The translations under genes and the position numbers were made by a program. From Pelomonas sp. Root1237 (GTDB lineage Bacteria; Pseudomonadota; Gammaproteobacteria; Burkholderiales; Burkholderiaceae_C), in contig NZ_LMDK01000021.1 in NCBI RefSeq assembly GCF_001425055.1, positions 62,001 to 126,000 on the forward strand: a stretch of 64,000 nucleotides of DNA. Direction: 5' to 3'. The notes below the pieces were generated by a model that had not been told where the DNA came from, ran no database searches, and was given only the letters and a program-made list of their open reading frames with translations. The stretch's first letter is position 1. Each line of letters starts with the position of its first letter. Shown here piece by piece: positions 52,366 through 61,388 of this stretch.

Positions 52366-54219
52366 ATGCGCCCCACCACCGCCTTCGCCGCCCTGCTCCT
52401 CGCTTTGCTCGCCGGATGCGGCGGCGGTGGAGGCGGTGCCGCCGAACAGCCCCCGGCCAGCACGCCGGCCCTGCTGACGCCCGAGCTGACCTGGCCCGCA
52501 CCGGCCGCCATCACCTGGGGCACCACGCTCAGCGCCGCCGAGCTCAACGCCAAGGCCAGCGTGGCCGGCAGCTATGCCTACACGCCGGCCACCGGCAGCC
52601 GGCCCGAGGTGGGCAGCCAGACGCTGAGCCTGGTCTTCACGCCCCAGGACGCGACCCGCTACCGCAGCGTCACGCTCAGCCGCCCGTTGCGGGTCGACAA
52701 GGCGCGACCGGCGCTGCGCTGGGACGCGCCCGGGGCGGTTGTGCAGGGCGCCGCCGTGACGGCCGCCACCATGGGCAGCGCACCCCGCGCCCTCTACGGC
52801 GTGCAGGGCGCGGCCGACCCGGCCTCGTTCAGCCTGCTGGACGGCCGGCCGCTGAGCCAGGCCAGCGCCACACCGGGCAGCACTGTGCTGCGCGCCCGCT
52901 TCTTGCCGCAGGACACGGCCCACTACGAGCCCGGCTGGGTGCAGACCCTGCTGAGCGTCAAGCCCGCGGCAGCCACCGCGAGCGTTGACTTCGGCGCGGC
53001 GCGCCAGACCATCCAGGGCTTCGGCGGCTCGGCGGCCTGGTACTACACGCCCATGGCCGCCGCCCGCGCGGACGTGCTGTTCGGCACCCAGGGCGATGAC
53101 GCCCTCGGCCTGAGCATCCTGCGCCTGCGCATCGCCCCCGCGGCCTGGGACGCCACCGCCCGGACCGCCGACACCGGCGCCTGGAGCGCCGAGATGGGCA
53201 ATGCCGTCGCTGCCCAGGCGCGCGGAGCCCTGGTGTTCGCATCCGCCTGGACGCCGCCCGCCTCGATGAAGCTCGCCAATCCCGAGCGGCGCGACCCGCT
53301 GTGGAGCGGGCGGCTGGACCCGGCCGCCTACGCCGCCTATGCCGAGTACCTGAACGCCTACCTGCGCTACGCCACGAGCCGCGGCGTCAGCCTCTACGCG
53401 GTCTCGCCGCAGAACGAGCCCGACTGGGACCCGGCCGACTACGAGTCCTGCCTGTGGAATGCCGACGAGCTCAAGGCCTGGATCGCCAACCACGGCGCGG
53501 CGGCCGTGGCCGGCACGAAGACGCTGCTGATGGCGCCCGAGTCGCTGAACTTTTCCCCCGCCACCACCGAGGCTCTGCTGGCCGACCCCGCCGTGGCCGC
53601 GCGCATCGGCGTCCTCGGCGGCCATCTCTACGGCGGCGTGCCGCAGGCGGCCGAGGGCGCACAGGGCCGTCCCGTGTGGATGACCGAGCACTTCCTGGAT
53701 TCGGTCAACAAGTCCGGCACGGCCACGGCCTGGGCCACCGGCATCGACGACGCCCTGGCCATCGCGCGCGAGGTGCACGAGGGCTTCACCCTCGGCCAGT
53801 ACAACGCCTACGTGCACTGGTGGCTGGTGAACGCCAACGACGCCCAGCCCACCGGCCTCATCGACGCCGCCAACCGGCCCAACCACTTTGGCCTGGGGCT
53901 CAAGCACTACGCCTACTTCATCCGCCCCGGGCTGCAGCGCGTCGAGGCCACCGCCCAGCCGCTGCCGGGCGTGAGGCTGTCGGCCTACGCCTCGCCGGCC
54001 GGCGCCGCCAGCCCGCGCGCCGTACTGGTGCTGATCAACGACGGCAGCCAGCCGCAAACCCTGGACCTGGCCCTGGCCGGCCGCGCGGACAGCAGCTGGA
54101 CGCCCTATGTCACGACCGCCACCGCCCGTTTCGAGCGGCAGGCGGCCTTGTCCGCCACGGCCGGGCGCCTGAGCCTGACGCTGCCGGCCAAAAGCCTCAC
54201 CACCCTGGTCACCCCATAA
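52366..54219 (+). CDS. GH30 endo-xylanase lipoprotein with two N-terminal Ig-like repeats
   Basis: 617 residues from the ATG at 52366; lipobox LLAGC (Cys18) then poly-Gly. Two repeats of about 75 residues (about 35-115, ending TPQDATRYRSVT, and 118-200, ending LPQDTAHYEPGW) look like bacterial Ig-like spacers. The GH30 domain starts near 205 (RQTIQGFGGSAAWYY); acid/base Glu351 (VSPQNEPDW) and nucleophile Glu441 (VWMTEHF) are present, then a short side beta-domain. It fits subfamily 8 xylanases, but the Arg-rich loop that binds glucuronate in classical members is not obvious at 485-520. Surface anchored. Confidence 0.88.
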   Translation: MRPTTAFAALLLALLAGCGGGGGGAAEQPPASTPALLTPELTWPAPAAITWGTTLSAAELNAKASVAGSYAYTPATGSRPEVGSQTLSLVFTPQDATRYRSVTLSRPLRVDKARPALRWDAPGAVVQGAAVTAATMGSAPRALYGVQGAADPASFSLLDGRPLSQASATPGSTVLRARFLPQDTAHYEPGWVQTLLSVKPAAATASVDFGAARQTIQGFGGSAAWYYTPMAAARADVLFGTQGDDALGLSILRLRIAPAAWDATARTADTGAWSAEMGNAVAAQARGALVFASAWTPPASMKLANPERRDPLWSGRLDPAAYAAYAEYLNAYLRYATSRGVSLYAVSPQNEPDWDPADYESCLWNADELKAWIANHGAAAVAGTKTLLMAPESLNFSPATTEALLADPAVAARIGVLGGHLYGGVPQAAEGAQGRPVWMTEHFLDSVNKSGTATAWATGIDDALAIAREVHEGFTLGQYNAYVHWWLVNANDAQPTGLIDAANRPNHFGLGLKHYAYFIRPGLQRVEATAQPLPGVRLSAYASPAGAASPRAVLVLINDGSQPQTLDLALAGRADSSWTPYVTTATARFERQAALSATAGRLSLTLPAKSLTTLVTP

Positions 54220-54234
54220 GAACGAGACACCCCG

Positions 54235-56193
54235 ATGAAGAAGACTGTCCTGCTGCCTGCCCTGCTGGCCGTACTGGCCGCCACCGCTCAGGCCGAGGTG
54301 CGCCTGGCCCCCGTGTTCGGCGAGCACATGGTGCTGCAGCGCGAGCGCCCGCTGCGCCTGTGGGGCCAGGCCACGCCCGGCCAGACGCTGACCGTCGAGT
54401 TGGCCGGGCACCAGGCCCGCACGCAAGTCGCCGCCGACGGCCGTTGGCGCGCGCAGCTGCCTCCCCTGCCCGCCGGCGGCCCGCACCGCCTGCGCGTGCA
54501 GGGCGACCAAACGGTGGAGCTGCGCGACGTGCTGATCGGCGATGTCTGGCTGCTGTCCGGCCAGTCCAACATGGAGTGGCCGCTGGCGACCACCGACACC
54601 GGGCCGCAGGAGGTCGCGTCGCCGCAGAATCCGCAGCTGCGCCAGTTGCGCGTGCCGTTGCGCGCCAGCCTGCAGCCGCAAGCCGACATCGCGCCCGCCG
54701 CCTGGCAGGTGGCCCAGCCCGGCGCCGTGGGCGAGTTCAGCGCCGTCGGCTACCACTTTGCGCGCCAGATGCAGGCCGTGCAGGGCGTGCCCATCGGCCT
54801 CATCAACACCGCCTGGGGCGGCTCCCATCTCGAGACCTGGGTGCGCCGCGAAGCGGCCCTGCGCGACCCGGACCTGGCGCCGGCAGTCAAGGCCCTGCCG
54901 GCCGACGAGAAAGCCTTCGCCCGCGCGCGCCGTGAGCGCATCGAGGCCGCGGTCGCGGCCTGGCAGCCGGGCCTGCCCTGGCAGGGCGTGGACGCCAGCG
55001 GCTGGTCGGCCGCCGCCGACATCGACACCGCCTGGCCGACGCTGCAGGCGCCGCAGGTCTGGGAATCGCAAGGCCTGCCCGACCTGGACGGCATCGTCTG
55101 GATGCGCCGGCGCATCGAGCTCAGCGCCACGCAGGCGGCCGGCGCCGCGCAGCTGCACCTCGCCAAGGTCGATGACTGCGACGAGGTCTGGGTCAACGGC
55201 CAGCGCGTTGGCGGCCAGTGCGGCTACGACCAGCCGCGCCGCTACGAGCTGGCGCCGGGCCTGTTGCGGGCCGGCGCCAACTGGATCGCCGTGCGCATCA
55301 CCGACACCGGCGGCGGCGGAGGCTTCCACGGCGACGCGGCGGCCTTGCGGCTGGACACGGCGGCCGGCAGCCTGCCGCTGGCCGGCGCCTGGCGGGCGCG
55401 TGTCGAGCAGGCCAGCGCCAACACCGGGCCCACGGCCAACGACGCGCCCACGCTGGCCCACAACGGCCTGATCGCACCGCTGCAGGGCCTGAGCGTGCGC
55501 GGCGTGCTCTGGTACCAGGGCGAGAGCAACACCGGCCGCGCAGCCGCCTACGCCGACGGCTTCAAGCGGTTGATCCAGGACTGGCGCGCCCAGTTCCAGG
55601 CCCCCGAGCTGCCCTTCCTCTTCGTGCAGCTGGCCGCCTTCCTGCCGCTGGCCGACAACCGGCCCGGCCACGGTGGCTGGGCCGAACTGCGTGAGGCCCA
55701 GGCCGCCGCGCTGGCCCTGCCGCACACCGGCATGGCGGTCGCCATCGACATCGGCGACGCGGCCGACATCCACCCCCGCAACAAGCGCAGCGTCGGCCAA
55801 CGCCTGGCCGCCCTGGCCATGCATGAGCTGGGCCTGCGCCCGTCGCCCGCCACGGGGCCGCGCCTGACCGGCACCGAGGTGCGCGGCAATGAGCTGCGGC
55901 TGCGTTTTGCGCAGACCGCCGGCGGCCTGCGCACGGCCCGGGCCGGCGAAGCCTTGCGCGGCTTCCTGCTGGCGGGTGCCGACCAGCGCTGGCAACCGGC
56001 CCAGGCGCGGCTGGAGGGCACCGATGTCATCGTGTTGAGCAGCCCGGCCGTGGCCGCACCGGCGGCGGCGCGCTACGCCTGGGTCGACAACCCCAGCGAG
56101 GCCAACCTGATCGGCGGCGACGGGCTGCCGATGGCGCCTTGGCGCAGCGACAGCTGGGCGCTGGAGACGCAAGGCCGGCGCTACCCCGACTGA
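54235..56193 (+). CDS. Exported SGNH acetylesterase (sialate O-acetylesterase/acetylxylan esterase type)
   Basis: 652 residues with a signal peptide (LLPALLAVLAATAQA). The SASA/DUF303 domain has block I DVWLLSGQSNMEWP (Ser111), AWGGSHLETW, and WYQGESNTGRAAAY with the later block; an interleaved beta-sandwich (DLDGIVWMRRRIELSA, DCDEVWVNGQRVG) is inserted as in other family members. The C-terminal beta-domain ends YAWVDNPSEANL. In this operon it probably deacetylates xylan or xylo-oligosaccharides rather than sialate. It is the last gene of the operon and overlaps the CPBP gene end by 13 bases. Confidence 0.9.
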   Translation: MKKTVLLPALLAVLAATAQAEVRLAPVFGEHMVLQRERPLRLWGQATPGQTLTVELAGHQARTQVAADGRWRAQLPPLPAGGPHRLRVQGDQTVELRDVLIGDVWLLSGQSNMEWPLATTDTGPQEVASPQNPQLRQLRVPLRASLQPQADIAPAAWQVAQPGAVGEFSAVGYHFARQMQAVQGVPIGLINTAWGGSHLETWVRREAALRDPDLAPAVKALPADEKAFARARRERIEAAVAAWQPGLPWQGVDASGWSAAADIDTAWPTLQAPQVWESQGLPDLDGIVWMRRRIELSATQAAGAAQLHLAKVDDCDEVWVNGQRVGGQCGYDQPRRYELAPGLLRAGANWIAVRITDTGGGGGFHGDAAALRLDTAAGSLPLAGAWRARVEQASANTGPTANDAPTLAHNGLIAPLQGLSVRGVLWYQGESNTGRAAAYADGFKRLIQDWRAQFQAPELPFLFVQLAAFLPLADNRPGHGGWAELREAQAAALALPHTGMAVAIDIGDAADIHPRNKRSVGQRLAALAMHELGLRPSPATGPRLTGTEVRGNELRLRFAQTAGGLRTARAGEALRGFLLAGADQRWQPAQARLEGTDVIVLSSPAVAAPAAARYAWVDNPSEANLIGGDGLPMAPWRSDSWALETQGRRYPD

Positions 56194-56996
56194 GCAGCGG
56201 AGAGCCGTCGGCGCTTGATCGAGATCGCAAGCGCGATGCACACGAGCAGGAAGGCACCGTCCATCAGCAGCATCGTGCTCAGCTGCTCGCCCGCCGTCCA
56301 TGGCCGTGGCGAGAGCGGTGCCAGCAGCGTCTTCACGGTCGGCGGATCAGTCAGCAGCAGGTCCCGCGTCCAGTTCACCGCGGCGTGCACGCCCGCCGCC
56401 GCGGGAACGCTGCGCCAGCGCACGAACACCAGCCCGAACAACAGCGAGCCCACCGTGGTGCCCAGCAGCGCCACCTGCCAGGGCCAGCCGTTGACGACAT
56501 GGAACACCGCGAACAGCAGCGCGGTGAAGAGCTGCGCCTGCCAGTGGCCCCATCCAGCGATGAGCCGCTCGAAGCTGTAGCCGCGGAACACGAGCTCCTC
56601 GACGGCGTTGCCGCACAGCAGCCAGAGCAGCGACCACGCCGCCATTCCTACGCTGAAGCGCGGATTCCACGCCCAGGGAAAGGGCAGCGCGAGCCGCATC
56701 ACAAGCGCGATCATCACGATGAGCAGCGCCCCGGCCACGAACCCGGCGACGAGCTGCCCCAGCCGGCGCCATGACGCATCGAGGCCGAGCACCGCAAGGG
56801 AGCGCCCCTCGTACCGCAGGAAAAGATGGCTCAGCGCGACGACGGCCGCGACCAGCACGATCGGATGCCCGACACCGAGGAGATTCGGCACCGCCCAGAT
56901 CGGCGCACAGATCAACAGGAACAGCAGCGCCCGACGAATCGATGTTGAAGGCGCCAGCGGCGCAGGACTTCCAGGCGGGAACGGGAAGGTGGTCAT
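56181..56996 (-). CDS. CPBP-family intramembrane metalloprotease
   Basis: 271 residues from the ATG at 56996 (MTTFPFPPGSPAPLAPSTSI). About eight hydrophobic helices. The three Abi/CPBP motifs are present: EELVFRGY, LFAVFHVVNGWPW and GVHAAVNWTRD. Family members act as intramembrane proteases in prenyl-protein, bacteriocin-immunity or stress pathways; the role here is unknown. It is convergent with and overlaps the end of the acetylesterase gene. Confidence 0.9.
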   Translation of the reverse strand: MTTFPFPPGSPAPLAPSTSIRRALLFLLICAPIWAVPNLLGVGHPIVLVAAVVALSHLFLRYEGRSLAVLGLDASWRRLGQLVAGFVAGALLIVMIALVMRLALPFPWAWNPRFSVGMAAWSLLWLLCGNAVEELVFRGYSFERLIAGWGHWQAQLFTALLFAVFHVVNGWPWQVALLGTTVGSLLFGLVFVRWRSVPAAAGVHAAVNWTRDLLLTDPPTVKTLLAPLSPRPWTAGEQLSTMLLMDGAFLLVCIALAISIKRRRLSAAQSG

Positions 56997-57071
56997 TGAA
57001 GCCTGTCGAGGAGCGTGCGATACCCAGCGGTCCATTTGACCGCCTGCCAGGCACCGCCGTCGATGACGGCC

Positions 57072-57389
57072 TCAATGATGCGTGCGTGCCGCAGCGTTGC
57101 GCTTGCGGGTCTCGGCGCCCTTCTTGGCCGACGCCGATCGCTCGGCCGCCGTGCGGCTGGCCGCGGCCTTGCCACCCAGGCGGCCACCCTTGCGCGAGGG
57201 CTCGTGGTTCTCGGGCTGGCCGCGACCGGAGCCCGACTTCTTGCCGCCGCCGGTCTCCTTGTTCACCGTTGCCCAGGCGCGGGCCTCGGCTTCTTCCTTG
57301 GGCACGCCGCGGTGTTCATAGCCGCTTTCGATGTGCTCGGCCTGGCGTTTCTGCTTGTCGGTGTACGACGATTTGTCACCTCGGGGCAT
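57072..57389 (-). CDS. Small basic Lys/Gly-rich protein (often annotated plasmid stabilisation protein)
   Basis: 105 residues from the ATG at 57389. MPRGDKSSYTDKQKRQAEHI, ESGYEHRGVPKEEAEARAWA and TVNKETGGGKKSGSGRG match a widespread small proteobacterial family of unknown function; the tail is rich in Lys, Ala and Arg. It may be a nucleic-acid-associated or stress protein. The common name plasmid stabilisation protein is not supported by any sequence evidence here. Confidence 0.8.
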   Translation of the reverse strand: MPRGDKSSYTDKQKRQAEHIESGYEHRGVPKEEAEARAWATVNKETGGGKKSGSGRGQPENHEPSRKGGRLGGKAAASRTAAERSASAKKGAETRKRNAAARTHH

Positions 57390-57493
57390 GGCGGTCTCCG
57401 GGAGTGGAAAGCTCCCACCATGCGACGCTGAGGTTCGCAGTGTTGTAGGACGCTGTGCCAATTACATCCGTTGGCCATGCAGGCGCCATGGCT

Positions 57494-58510
57494 TCAGACA
57501 AAGCGCGTCGACAACCTCACCACCAACTCGGGTTCGGGCGCGACGGCCCTGGGCCGGCGATGCGCCAGCAGGTCCAGCATGGCCGCGGCGGCGCGGCGGC
57601 CCAGTTCGGCCGGCGACAGGTTGACTGTCGTGCGCGGCGGGCAGGCATGGGCCGCGGCCAGCACGTCGTCGAAGCCGACGACAGAGACGTCCTCGGGAAT
57701 GCGCAGGCCGTGCCGGTACAGCGCCTGGGCGGCGCCGGTGGCCATCTGGTCGTTGGCAGCGAAGAGGGCCGAGAACTCGATGCCGCGGCGCAGCAGGTCT
57801 TCCGCGGCGCGCTCGCCGCTGGCTTCCTGGTAGTTGCCCCGCTGCACCAGCGCCCGGTCCAGCGCAATGCCGGCCTCCTCCAGCGCCGCCCGGTAGCCCT
57901 GCTCGCGCTCCAGCGCATCCGGGTGGGTCGGGTCGCCGGTGATGTGAGCAATGCGCCGGTGGCCGCGCTGCAGCAGATGCCGCGTCGCGGCGCGGGCGCC
58001 CTCGAAATCGTTGGAGTGCAGGCTGTGCAGGCCCGGTGCCCGCAGTTCCCGGCCCGTGGCCACGACCGGCAGCTCCAGGGCCAGCTCGGTCAGGAAGCGG
58101 TCGTCCAGCGTGCCGGTCAGCACGATGATGCCGTCCACGCGGCGTGCCTTCAGCGACTGCACGCAGCGCTCCTCTTCGCGCCGGTCCCAATGCCCGCTGG
58201 CGACGACGAGGCCATAGCCAGCCTTGGACAACGCCTCCTCGACGCCGCGCAGCGTCCAGGCATAGCAGGGGCTCTCGAAGTGCTGCACGACGATGCCGAT
58301 GGTGCGGGAGCGCCCATCGGCCAGCGCCCGCGCGATCGTGTTGGGCACGAAGCCCAGCCGCGCGATGGCCGCGAGCACGGCGTCGCGCTTTTCGGGGCGC
58401 ACATGCGGCGCGTTGTTGATCACGCGCGAGGCCGTCGTCGTCGACACGCCGGAGGCGTCGGCCACCATGCGCAGGGTGGCGGCATGGGAAGAGGGAGAGT
58501 GACTTTTCAT
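57494..58510 (-). CDS. LacI-family transcriptional regulator (second)
   Basis: 338 residues from the ATG at 58510 (MKSHSPSSHAATLRMVADAS). DNA-binding domain: ATLRMVADASGVSTTTASRV, INNAPHVRPEKRDAVLAAIA, with the hinge GFVPNTIARALADG. The sugar-binding domain has IGIVVQHFESPCYA, RVDGIIVLTGTLDDRF, HRRIAHITGDPTHPDALERE and FAANDQMATGAAQAL. Its recognition helix (STTTASR) differs from the XylR-type LacI (SPMTVSR), so it should bind another site, probably the palindrome just upstream. No obvious sugar gene is next to it. Confidence 0.92.
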   Translation of the reverse strand: MKSHSPSSHAATLRMVADASGVSTTTASRVINNAPHVRPEKRDAVLAAIARLGFVPNTIARALADGRSRTIGIVVQHFESPCYAWTLRGVEEALSKAGYGLVVASGHWDRREEERCVQSLKARRVDGIIVLTGTLDDRFLTELALELPVVATGRELRAPGLHSLHSNDFEGARAATRHLLQRGHRRIAHITGDPTHPDALEREQGYRAALEEAGIALDRALVQRGNYQEASGERAAEDLLRRGIEFSALFAANDQMATGAAQALYRHGLRIPEDVSVVGFDDVLAAAHACPPRTTVNLSPAELGRRAAAAMLDLLAHRRPRAVAPEPELVVRLSTRFV

Positions 58511-58528
58511 CGAACCATCAGACAGAAA

Positions 58529-58542
58529 TGACAGCGTTGTCA
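58529..58542. promoter_or_regulatory. LacI-type palindrome, likely autoregulatory operator
   Basis: TGACAGCGTTGTCA has arms TGACA and TGTCA around a central CG, typical of LacI-family operators. It is 18 bases before the lacI start and about 145 bases before the YciI-like gene. Confidence 0.72.
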
Positions 58543-58687
58543 ACTGGTGTGCAATCGTGCATCAACATCTGCAATTGAGCAAGCGCAGAGGTCGGGCCAG
58601 ATCGCTTGTCGATTTCACGGGTCGTCGTTCGTCGTGGGGTGAGACGGCGGAATTCTTCTGCCGCACCCTGCCTCTGGAGACCCGACC

Positions 58688-59065
58688 ATGCGATTCCTTT
58701 CGATGATCCGCGCCGACGAAACTACCGGCCAAGGCCCCACCGAGCAGTTGATGGCCGACATGGGCCAGCTGATCGACGAGCTGACCCGCTCGGGGCAGCT
58801 GGTCAGCACCGCCGGGCTGCGGCCCTCCTCGGAAGGCGTGCGCGTGCGCCTGCACCGCGACGGCCAGCTCTCGGTGGTGGACGGCCCCTTCACCGAGACC
58901 AAGGAGGTCATCGCCGGCTACGCCATCTTCGAGGCGCCCTCCCGTGCCGAGGCATTCGAGCTGACCCAGCGCTTCCTGCGTCTGCATGGCACCGGCTGGG
59001 ACCTCGCGTGCGAACTGCGCCAGATCGACGGCCCCGGAGAGGGCTGCACCCATTCAATTTCCTGA
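58688..59065 (+). CDS. YCII-related (DGPF-domain) protein
   Basis: 125 residues. MRFLSMIRADETTGQGPTEQ, SGQLVSTAGLRPSSEG, and VVDGPFTETKEVIAGYAIFE contain the DGPF motif, and the ferredoxin-like fold is typical of the YciI family. Such proteins often sit next to ECF sigma genes and are of unclear function, though some are dehydrochlorinase-like. Here the neighbour is an MFS transporter, 14 bases downstream, so they may be co-transcribed. Confidence 0.9.
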   Translation: MRFLSMIRADETTGQGPTEQLMADMGQLIDELTRSGQLVSTAGLRPSSEGVRVRLHRDGQLSVVDGPFTETKEVIAGYAIFEAPSRAEAFELTQRFLRLHGTGWDLACELRQIDGPGEGCTHSIS

Positions 59066-59079
59066 AGAAAGGACCGGCC

Positions 59080-60306
59080 ATGCCCTCCTGGTCAACGTCC
59101 CTGCGCGAGCACTACCGCTGGATCGTCGTCGCCGCGGGCGGCCTGCTCGGCTGCGTGGCGATCGGCGCGCTGTTTTCCCTGCCGGTGCTGCTGCGGCCCA
59201 TCGCCCTGGACACGGGCTGGTCCACCACGGGCATCTCCACCGCCATGACGGTCGCCTTCGTGGCGCTGGCCGTCGGCAGCATGTTCTGGGGTGCCCTGTC
59301 CGATCGCGTCGGCCCGCGCCTCGTGGTGGTGACGGGTGCCCTGCTCCTCACCGCGGGCCTCGTGCTGGCCAGCCTCGCCACCTCGCTCGTGGCTTTCCAG
59401 CTCTGCTTCGGTGCCATCGTCGGCGTCAGCGCGGCGGCGATCTTTGCGCCGCTGATGGCCTGCGTCACCGGCTGGTTCGATACGCGGCGCAGCCTGGCCG
59501 TGTCCCTGGTCTCGGCAGGCATGGGCATGGCACCGCTGACCATGTCGCCGCTGGTGGCCTGGCTGGTGCAGGGCCACGACTGGCGCAGCACGCTGCAGAT
59601 CGTCGCGGCGCTGGTGGCCGTCATCATGCTGCCGGCAGCGATGCTCGTGCGCCGGCCACCGGCGCTGACGGCGGCCGCCACTACACCGGGCCAGGCGCAG
59701 GAACCCGGCATGTCGGTCGGCCAAGCGGTGCGCTCGGCACCCTTCCTGATCCTGGTGCTCACCAGCTTCCTGACTTGCGCCACGCACTCGGGCCCGATCT
59801 TCCACACGGTGAGCTATGCGGTGACCTGCGGCATCCCGCTGATGGCCGCGGTGTCGATCTACAGCCTGGAGGGGCTGGCGGGCATGGGCGGCCGTCTCGT
59901 GTTCGGGCTGCTCGGCGACCGCTTCGGCGCCGCGCGCACGCTGGTGCTGGCCCTGCTGGCTCAGGCGGTGGTCGTGCTGGGCTATCTGTATGCGCGCGAG
60001 CTGAAGAGCTTCTACACGGTAGCCGCCCTGTTCGGCTTCACCTACGCCGGCGTGATGCCGCTGTTCGCCGTCATCGCACGCGAGAACTTCCCGCTGCGCA
60101 TGATGGGCACGGTGATCGGCGGCACCACCATGGCCAGCAGCATCGGCATGGCGCTGGGGCCGGTGCTGGGCGGGCTGATCTACGACTCGTTCTCGAGCTA
60201 CGCCTGGCTCTTCATCGGCGCATTCGCACTGGGCATGGGCGCCTTCCTGTCGGCGCTGATGTTCATGCGCCTGCCACGGCGGCCGTTTGCTGCGGCGGCG
60301 GCCTGA
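59080..60306 (+). CDS. MFS transporter (oxalate/formate antiporter-like group)
   Basis: 408 residues, twelve helices, no signal peptide. HYRWIVVAAGGLLGCVAIGA at the start, signature GALSDRVGPRLVV after helix 2, and GRLVFGLLGDRFGAARTLV in the second half; the layout resembles the OFA/monocarboxylate group. Helix 5 region VSLVSAGMGMAPLTMSPLVA is typical. It may carry a small organic acid. AAAGGA lies 8 bases before the ATG at 59080. Confidence 0.87.
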   Translation: MPSWSTSLREHYRWIVVAAGGLLGCVAIGALFSLPVLLRPIALDTGWSTTGISTAMTVAFVALAVGSMFWGALSDRVGPRLVVVTGALLLTAGLVLASLATSLVAFQLCFGAIVGVSAAAIFAPLMACVTGWFDTRRSLAVSLVSAGMGMAPLTMSPLVAWLVQGHDWRSTLQIVAALVAVIMLPAAMLVRRPPALTAAATTPGQAQEPGMSVGQAVRSAPFLILVLTSFLTCATHSGPIFHTVSYAVTCGIPLMAAVSIYSLEGLAGMGGRLVFGLLGDRFGAARTLVLALLAQAVVVLGYLYARELKSFYTVAALFGFTYAGVMPLFAVIARENFPLRMMGTVIGGTTMASSIGMALGPVLGGLIYDSFSSYAWLFIGAFALGMGAFLSALMFMRLPRRPFAAAAA

Positions 60307-60315
60307 GCGCTGCGT

Positions 60316-61359
60316 TCAGCGCTCGAAGAAGAAACGCATCATTTCCGCGCTGGCATCGGGCCCACGAGCGTCCGCGTAGGAGCCCGACGGATCGCCGCCC
60401 GACCAGGCGTGGCCGGCACCCCGCACCAGCCATTGCTCGGTCACGACCTGGCCTTGCGCGTCCTTGTGCAGCCGCCGCCTGCAAAAACGCCCGCCGCGCT
60501 GGAGACCTTGCTGTTCATCCACGCTGACGGCGGTGCAGCCGTGGGTGGCCGCCACCTGGTCGGCATTGCTCGGATGGACCGTGGCATCGGCATCGCCGTG
60601 GAAGACGATCATGCGCACGCCGGATTTGGCCTTGCCCGACGGCGTGGGGCTGCTCCGGCCCTGCATCGCGGCCAGTGCGCCCGGCAGGTCGCGCGCCGCA
60701 CCGGCAGCGAGCCCGGAGTGCACGCCTGCCGCGGCGAAGACGTCTGGGTGCGTGTCGGCCAGGATCGCCGCCATCGCGCCGCCGGCAGACAGGCCGGCCA
60801 CAAAGATGTGTTTGGCGTCGACGCCGTGGCTGGCAGCGATGTGCTGAACCATCGCGGTCAACAAGGCGGGTTCGCCGCGGTTGCGGCCCTGGTGGTTGTG
60901 CTTGAACCAGTTCCAGCAGCCCTGCGCATTGGCCTGGCGCGCCTGTGCCGGGTAAAGCACCAGCGCGTTGTATTCGGCACCGAGCGCGTTCATGCGCGTG
61001 CCCTTGGCGAAGTCGTCGGGATTCTGCGTACAGCCATGCAGCATGAGGACCAACGCGCGCGGCTTGTCAGCCTGGGCCGGCGGGATGAACAGGCGGTAGT
61101 CGCGTACGCCAGCGCGATGGGTGTAGTGGCCGCTGACGAACTGCGAGTTCGCGCTGACTTCAGGAGCGGCCGCCGGCATCCCTTCTTCAATGACACGCGC
61201 TTCGACGTCAATGACGGCGTCATCCAGCGGTGGGGAGGGGCGAACCGGCGCTGCGCTGCGTTCCAGCGCCTCGGTGATGGCCGCCATCGCGGCCTGCAGG
61301 TCGCCGGCACGCGTGAGCGCGGTGGCGTTCTTCATCAATTGACCGAATTGCGGATGCAT
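60316..61359 (-). CDS. PHB-depolymerase-family esterase (LpqC-like)
   Basis: 347 residues from the ATG at 61359; a TTG 4 codons upstream is an alternative. The alpha/beta hydrolase domain has oxyanion loop LVLMLHGCTQNPDDFAKGTR, nucleophile elbow GLSAGGAMA, Asp in HGDADATVHPSNADQV and His in GAGHAWSGGDPSGSY. The N-terminal 85 residues are a separate helical segment. No signal peptide, suggesting a cytoplasmic role. The family includes PHB depolymerases and feruloyl or acetylxylan esterases; PHB-related action is the default call. Confidence 0.86.
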   Translation of the reverse strand: MHPQFGQLMKNATALTRAGDLQAAMAAITEALERSAAPVRPSPPLDDAVIDVEARVIEEGMPAAAPEVSANSQFVSGHYTHRAGVRDYRLFIPPAQADKPRALVLMLHGCTQNPDDFAKGTRMNALGAEYNALVLYPAQARQANAQGCWNWFKHNHQGRNRGEPALLTAMVQHIAASHGVDAKHIFVAGLSAGGAMAAILADTHPDVFAAAGVHSGLAAGAARDLPGALAAMQGRSSPTPSGKAKSGVRMIVFHGDADATVHPSNADQVAATHGCTAVSVDEQQGLQRGGRFCRRRLHKDAQGQVVTEQWLVRGAGHAWSGGDPSGSYADARGPDASAEMMRFFFER

Positions 61360-61388
61360 GGGGACTTTCAAGAGTCGAGCGGCCCGGC

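Noticed and set aside
56181-56193. Possible frameshift because the acetylesterase and CPBP genes overlap
   Set aside because: They are convergent and both end with complete C-termini; a 13-bp tail overlap is normal in such compact DNA.
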